Source: Didymodactylos carnosus
Lineage: Eukaryota; Rotifera; Eurotatoria; Philodinida; Philodinidae
Reading direction: 5' to 3'
NCBI GenBank assembly: GCA_905250885.1
Contig: CAJNOQ010002429.1
Coordinates: forward strand, 1 to 24,382
Length of the DNA stretch: 24,382 nt
The position numbers and the translations under genes were made by a program. Shown piece by piece: positions 20,401 to 24,382 of this stretch (its first letter is position 1; every line of letters begins with the position of its first letter). Under the pieces are notes generated by a model that ran no database searches, had not been told where the DNA came from, and saw only the letters and a list, made by a program, of their open reading frames with translations.

Positions 20401-23400
20401 AAAGTTCTGGCGGGTTCGGATTCGGGACGGGTTTCAAATCTACGAGATCGGATCGGAATCGGGTTCGAAAATTTTCAAACCCGCAGGACTCTATTATTGA
20501 GATGCAATTTTCACATATGTTGTAGGTATTGACATGACGAGTACCTCTTACCTGAAGAGTATGTCAGAAATCTACTTCTGAAAAGTACCAGAGGCTTGTT
20601 TCAGGAAACGCCATGTATTTTGGACGTTTTTCTAAAACCTTTTTCAAAAAACCATACTAGTATGGACGTAAAACTTGGAGCGACGTCCAACCATACTAAC
20701 GGACGACGCGTACGATTTAATTAGAGGCACATATGCTGTCAAGACGGGCAGTATGACTGTGTTGCAAGCCGCGACCGTCGCCATAGTCTTGACTATACAC
20801 AGGTCACACGACCTGATGAGCGTCATTTTAACTTTTTGGACCTCTTCGTCCTTAACTGGCGTCAGGGAGTACGTCAAAACGTACTCTCGGACATTTCTAA
20901 AAAATAATCGTTTTCCAGACTAGTCTGGACGGGATGTTCAGACATTTCGTACTAGTCCGGACGCCAGTCAATCACTTTTTTTTCTTTACCTGGGCAAGTA
21001 CAGAATATAATGAAATCTTCAAATTTTTTAAAAAGATGCGCAATTCAATCCTCTACAAACTTCTATTTACCTCAATGTAAAATAATAGAACTGAACATTT
21101 TTTTGACTACCACGCATTTTTTACTATGTTTTTTCCGATTTTTTTCAGGTTGTAAACAGGCGCATCTGAAAAACGCATTATTTGTAATACGATTGAATAT
21201 CAAATGCTTTTTCAGAATTATTTGTAAGCGTTTGATCACAATCTACTTGTGCCTAATAACAATGGCCTACCTGAGCCATCCCTGCGCACATCCTCACCCT
21301 CATCCTCACTACAACAAAAACAGCCTTCTTGATAGTGTTCAGGTTTTCATCCAACTGAATCGTTTTATCACATGCTATTTAAGCTCCAAGTAAAAAGAGA
21401 AATCCGTTTTCCACAAAATACTGTAAAAATGAACTCGGTTTGGCCGTTTGTGACATTTCTAGAATGTTTTTTTGAAAAGGAGCACGTAACCAAGAAAGAA
21501 AACGTCGCCATACTCAAAATATGACTTTGCAGAAAGTGCCGCCGAAAGAATGAGAATTATAAAACTTCGGATTTATGCACAATCGACAGAGGCTTTCAAG
21601 AGCTATTTAGCAGTGAGTTATGTTTTAAAAACTAAATATTTGTTTGTATAGAAAAAAACAAATTAATAAAAAAGACGTGTGGGCAGTAGATGCAATTCAT
21701 ATCATCACACTATGTGACCTATAAAAACGTTCATTTCTATTATTTTAAATTGAGATAAATAGAAGTTTGTAGGGAATTGAATTGTGCATCTTTTAAGAAA
21801 AATTTGAAGATTTCATTATTTTTTTGTACTGAGATATATGTAAAATACGCGATGTTGCAGTCATTTTGGCGCACCCGGTGGTTGTGCATACCAGTATATG
21901 GAGATAGGTGGGTTGGTGAAGTATGAGGGGAAGTTGCCATACAGCATCTGATCTCGACTTAGTGTCATTTGACCTATTGACAGCGTTCAGAGCTTTCATA
22001 TATGTTACAGTGGAAATTAAAATTCAGTGGAATTTAAAATTTCAATTTCCACTGGCAAGAATTCAGTGGAGATTGAAATTTTGATTTCCACTAGTGGAAT
22101 TTTAAATTCTACTGTAACATATATATTCATATATATGATTGCAGCTACAGGTACGTTAAGTGGATACAGGCTGTATACGTTTTATTACTATAATATTCCT
22201 CGAGTAAGCTTTCGTGGGAAGAGAATATTTCACTTCTTTTCAATTCATACTGCTGTAGTATTAAGAGATAGCGTTAACTATCAATATTGTTTTCAAATCT
22301 GAGTTGATTTCGTACTTTTTTTAGCAGCGAAACATTAAAATTGATGAAGAATTGCAAAAATCAAAAAATTCCGAACTGTTGCAAGACTGGAAAGAAAAGT
22401 ATCGAGAAAGTCAAAAACTAGTGCGACGAAAACGTCTTATAAAAGGAAAAGGTAAATACCTAAAAAAATGTACACTAGAATAAGAATCTGCAATTCAATT
22501 TGTTTAGATTATCAAGAATCTGTGAAAACTGCACCATTCGGAATTGATCCAAACTATCTAGATATAATGAATAAAGATCAACAAAAATTTGTAGAAGATG
22601 CTGTCAAATTTGAAAGCAAACGAAATCGTTCACCGGAAACAGCCTATAGAGAAGAAGAAGAGAGGTAAATAAATTTATAATATACTTATCATTTAACATT
22701 TGTGTTTTCATGTTATCCAGGCAACAACGTGATATACAAATTCAAAAAAGAATTCGTCAGATTACCAGCAATATGTTACAGCGACAAAAGCAACCGAAAG
22801 GCAATGCATCGGAAGAAAAACGACAAGCAGAGTTAGAACTAAGAGAGGTATGAAAAAGACACTGTAATCTTAAATTAATTTCCAGTTTATCGACGGAAAA
22901 TCGCCGAGGATTTTCTGGCTTATAGAAATTCCTTGACGAATTTCCAGCTTTCTGGAAAATTTTGATTCTACTTTATAGAAAATAGAAAAAAAATTGCTAT
23001 AAATTCGATTTTCTATAAAAGTGGAGAATCGCTGAGGATTTTCTATAAACTAGAAATTTTCAGTTTATAGAAAATCAATTGAATTTCTATAAATAATTTC
23101 CAAAAATCTGGAAATTCGATTTTGATTTTCTATAAACTAGAAAATCCCCGGCGATTTTCTAGAAAATGGAAATTAGCTCAGGAATTTCTAGACCAAATAC
23201 TTATTCATCTTTTTGTTTTGCAATCAGTGTAGGTATAAGAGCGTCACGTAAAGACACCCATATTACACTTAAATAAGCTTCGACAGTTTCTACTTTAGAT
23301 CACAATTCTGCCTATGCCAGCGGGAATTTTTTATTTAAGCAGAGACAGTAGTGGTGCGAAGTTTCGGTAGGAAGGTTCCAAAATTGGAGACGTTCACCAG

Positions 23401-23858
23401 AAATTTCTCAAAAACATGAGCGGGATCAACCACAATACAACCTGGTCGCGCAGCCACTCGGTGCAGATCCGCCAAGGAATTTTCAGTTTATAGAAAATCA
23501 AAAAGGAGTTTCTACTTTCTTGGGAATTATTTATGGAAATTCACCGACGATTTTCTAATAAACTGGAAATTCAAGGAGGAATTCCTATAGGTTCTCTTTG
23601 AAATTCGCCGAGCATTTTCTATAAATAACTTCCAACCTTACAATATAGTCAACATCTTTATTTTTTATTGTCGAAAATGTTACAGGTAGGAACAGACGTT
23701 CGTCTCTCACAAATCTGAATCGTTCATCGTAGAAAAATATCTCTTAAGAGTATTCTTGCTGATGATTTGTTTTTTCTACATCACGCAAAGGAGTTAAACC
23801 AACCTTTCAGAGATTACAGTTTACTATGGGAATAAGTTATAATAGAAAGTTTCAATAA
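14420..23858 (+). CDS. LRRC27-like leucine-rich-repeat protein, nine exons (last exon provisional)
   Basis: Exons: 14420-14902, 14960-15152, 15222-15371, 16656-16758, 17180-17273, 22325-22451, 22508-22664, 22721-22847, 23811-23858. All introns are GT-AG with matching phases, giving 493 residues plus TAA. Residues 1-140 are acidic, Asn/Ser-rich and look disordered. About 146-245 carry four LRRs (LEYLYLEGNELKTLP, LKWLDLRNNHLHNVP, LRYLLLGGNLIKTLP, LSALNLDGNPLEFPP), followed by a helix with KQGLKAIQIFLREE, as in LRRC27. Exon 4 is an Asp-rich linker. Residues 342-478 are charged and helical (LLQDWKEKYRESQK, IQKRIRQITSNMLQRQKQ) and match the LRRC27 C-terminal half in pattern. The family's function is not established. 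Exon 9 (residues 479-493, RLQFTMGISYNRKFQ) is chosen because the acceptor has a good pyrimidine tract and resembles the family's end; reading through exon 8 instead gives one Val and TGA at 22851-22853, and a further exon beyond the window is possible. A TTG at 14393 opens the frame earlier, but the first in-frame ATG is at 14420. Confidence 0.85.
15380..16618. mobile_element. Inverted-repeat DNA element in LRRC27-like intron 3
   Basis: AAAGGACGGAAGCCA at 15380 is the inverted counterpart of the end at 16618, and similarity runs about 75 bp inward, including CAGTATTTTTAAG. It resumes between 15699-15758 and 16479-16538 (CTTCTATAAGTAAAAGAGA and ATTGCGCTTGAAAAG), so the left arm has about 240 bp that the right arm lacks. 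Removing the element leaves about 45 bp of intron, close to typical. No target duplication was recognised. The conserved inner arm could encode a similar short peptide in both copies; see findings. Confidence 0.75.
16759..17179. other. LRRC27-like intron 4 (421 bp)
   Basis: This intron is longer than typical for the locus, but I found no clear terminal inverted repeats. It holds a small hairpin, TTGTTCAT paired with ATGAACAA, at about 17079-17100. An eroded insertion is possible but not shown. Confidence 0.4.
17455..17490. repeat. 36-bp near-perfect palindrome centred on CTCGAG
   Basis: GTATTTTGCATACATCTC is followed immediately by its own inverse, with a single mismatch. The left half is part of the mariner-like terminal repeat, so this looks like two terminal repeats meeting head to head at the edge of the nested insertion. 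A further hairpin (GGATATGAG and CTCATATCC) lies at 17527-17549. Confidence 0.85.
17491..19070. other. Nested insertion interior, unassigned
   Basis: AT-rich sequence with no supported gene. GTAATTGACAT occurs near 17855 and 18068, each followed within about 50 bp by a TGTCC(T/C)ACCCCC word, suggesting related element ends. A TA-rich simple repeat lies at about 18536-18560. Short frames on both strands (17535-17798 plus, 17761-17567 minus) show no recognisable domain. Confidence 0.4.
19077..19283. mobile_element. MITE with TGGGGTAATTCCGGCC ends
   Basis: The left end TGGGTTAATTTCGGCC and inverted right end TGGGGTAATTCCGGCC match at 14 of 16 positions and are flanked by TA at 19075-19076 and 19284-19285. 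Further copies of the word occur at about 19286-19302, 19318-19335 and 19540-19554, in both orientations. TA duplication with short ends fits several superfamilies, so I do not assign one. Confidence 0.6.
19559..19716. mobile_element. MITE with AGGTAAGTA ends
   Basis: AGGTAAGTATCTAGCATCGC, continuing with CAAAATAC and ATATCT, is mirrored at the right end as AGGTAAGTACTTAGCATCGC, giving arms of about 40 bp in a 158-bp element. The target duplication is unclear (CTA or TTA is possible if the first A is target). Confidence 0.65.
20043..20493. mobile_element. hAT-like MITE with 8-bp target duplication
   Basis: The ends TAGAGTCCTGCGGGTTT and its exact inverse bound a 451-bp element, flanked by CTATTGAG (20035-20042) and TTATTGAG (20494-20501), 7 of 8 identical. 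The 8-bp duplication and TAGAG-type terminus fit the hAT superfamily. Subterminal regions are packed with GGGTTCGGG, GATCGG and CGGGACGGG words on the right and their inverses on the left, as expected for clustered transposase sites. No coding capacity beyond a short frame overlapping the repeats. Confidence 0.85.
20615..20965. repeat. GC-richer patch with repeated GGACG/CGTCC and ACTAGT words
   Basis: CATACTAGTATGGACGT near 20653, GACTAGTCTGGACG near 20919 and ACTAGTCCGGACG near 20951 share a core. GGACGT and ACGTCC pair locally at 20662-20686. Two overlapping frames on opposite strands (20675-20923, 20877-20644) follow from the lower stop density of GC-richer DNA and show no domain. It may be another small element, but its ends are unresolved. 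Confidence 0.35.
21998..22124. mobile_element. 127-bp MITE with ATATATGTTACAGT ends
   Basis: ATATATGTTACAGTGGAA at the left is mirrored by the right end (ATATATGTTACAGTAGAA), and the inverted similarity continues through TTAAAATTC. The interior repeats TTCCACT and AGTGGAA several times in both orientations, so nearly the whole element can fold. It lies between the mariner-like element and exon 6 of the LRRC27-like gene. Confidence 0.75.
22880..23660. repeat. Palindrome-rich repeat cluster in the last LRRC27-like intron
   Basis: Variants of TTTTCTATAAACTGGAAATT and its inverse recur from about 22885 to 23190 and again from about 23480 to 23635, often joined to CGCCGA(G/C)GATTTTCT. The clearest hairpin has perfect 15-bp arms at 23037-23051 and 23062-23076. 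The intervening 23200-23475 is unrelated and GC-richer and could be a later insertion or the centre of one large foldback. No ends or target duplication were resolved. Confidence 0.6.
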
Positions 23859-24382
23859 TCAATATACCGCGGCTCGAAAAATCATTCGTCCACCTATGAG
23901 TCATTGCACGAGAAAGACGGCTGTTTCTCACAGAAGCGTGCTCAATGACTATTTCAGATTTTTTTCTAAATAGCCTCATCTTGTAGAGCGGGATCGAGAA
24001 TCTGTAAATCCAAATTTATAGGCTTCCCGAACTTTTCGTTCTGTAGATATGGAATTTTTTCGATTCGAGTAAAATTAGAGAAGTTATGCGGGTGAAAAAC
24101 GTACATTTCGTTTTTCTCGTGAACAAGAAGAGATGAAACCGCCATTTGTTCAGGATAGGTAGTATTTGATGTCTACCATATAGACCGAAACGGAGCTTCA
24201 TGGAACACTTTTGTGAGCGATCGATCTCGTTATTATGAACTTACGTGGAAGTTGGAATTAATAAGTTCAAATATATTCAAAGGCCATTCAAAGCATATAT
24301 TTCCAAGCTTCTAGATCGTCACCATTAATTTTTTGTCAAAATTCAGCTGGGTATTTTGAAAAAAAATTCTATCACTTCAACA
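23859..24382. other. Sequence after the provisional last exon, nothing supported
   Basis: AT-rich DNA with a small hairpin (GAAAAACG and CGTTTTTC) near 24095-24117 and a 61-codon minus-strand frame (24201-24016) without a domain. It may contain the 3' untranslated region of the LRRC27-like gene, or intron if the gene continues past the window. Confidence 0.35.

Larger units (their letters stand above)
17425..21879. mobile_element. Mariner-like element split by a nested 3.5-kb insertion
   Basis: CCGGGTGCGCCAAAATGA and the following GCAACATCGCGTATTTT at 17425-17472 are matched in inverted orientation at the right end (up to 21878). Inside the right end the similarity continues for over 100 bp to a partner at 20997-21100 (AATGAAATCTTCAAATTTTT, AAACTTCTATTTA). 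The left terminal repeat is therefore in two pieces, 17425-17472 and from 20997, as if about 3.5 kb entered between ATCTC and AGTACA. The rejoined element would be about 930 bp. The left flank has TA and the right flank TG, so the Tc1/mariner assignment is tentative. No transposase was seen. Confidence 0.6.

Noticed and set aside
20297..20500. Plus-strand frame of 67 codons
   Set aside because: It lies in the G-rich subterminal repeats of the hAT-like MITE and runs into its terminal repeat.
21010..21393. Plus-strand frame of 127 codons
   Set aside because: It has a non-ATG-like context, is Phe/Leu/Ile-rich as expected of AT-rich DNA, and overlaps the terminal repeat of the split mariner-like element; no transposase motif is visible.
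23200..23475. GC-richer stretch that might be an RNA gene
   Set aside because: I could not find a tRNA B-box with matching acceptor arms or any other known fold.

Overview
The window reads as nuclear DNA from a small-genome invertebrate animal. It is strongly AT-rich, has GT-AG introns mostly 48-72 bp long, and carries two spliced genes that I could trace exon by exon. I see no bacterial operon, no bacterial ribosome-binding sites, no tRNA or rRNA and no CRISPR array. The compact introns, the many small non-autonomous DNA transposons, and the pairing of an animal ovothiol synthase with an LRRC27-like gene suggest a lophotrochozoan, possibly a bdelloid rotifer. The taxon is an inference and I could not test it.

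Layout. Positions 1-5851 hold no gene I can support; they contain hairpins, a short GC-rich repeat array (541-690), a 606-bp foldback element (2037-2642) and a weaker inverted-repeat element (3091-3248). Positions 5852-10917 on the minus strand hold a complete 20-exon gene for OvoA, the ovothiol synthase (5-histidylcysteine sulfoxide synthase fused to a methyltransferase). Its exons join to 2358 coding bases (785 residues plus stop) with no frame break. A 1.43-kb hAT-like element sits in its intron 12. Positions 10918-14419 are the intergenic region between the two divergent genes. They hold a TTTACTTT-dense element (11451-11892), a piggyBac-like MITE with TTAA duplications (12782-13033), a foldback element (13236-13428) and a CT/TA microsatellite near the next gene. 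Positions 14420-23858 on the plus strand hold a nine-exon LRRC27-like leucine-rich-repeat gene. The first eight exons are firm and the last is provisional. Three of its four long introns contain transposons or foldback repeats. The largest, intron 5 (5051 bp), is a nest: a mariner-like element split by about 3.5 kb that itself holds several MITEs, including a textbook hAT-like MITE (20043-20493) with an 8-bp target duplication. Positions 23859-24382 show nothing I can support.

How it fits together. OvoA joins cysteine sulfur to histidine and its methyltransferase domain finishes the antioxidant ovothiol. The LRRC27-like protein has no established function, and I see no sign that the two genes work together. 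The main theme is intron structure: undisturbed introns stay near 60 bp, and the longest ones are explained by identifiable insertions. I found no clearly new multi-gene system. The most unusual material is the nested MITE landscape, several families of which I could not match to a named family from memory, and possible drift in the SAM-binding motif of OvoA.
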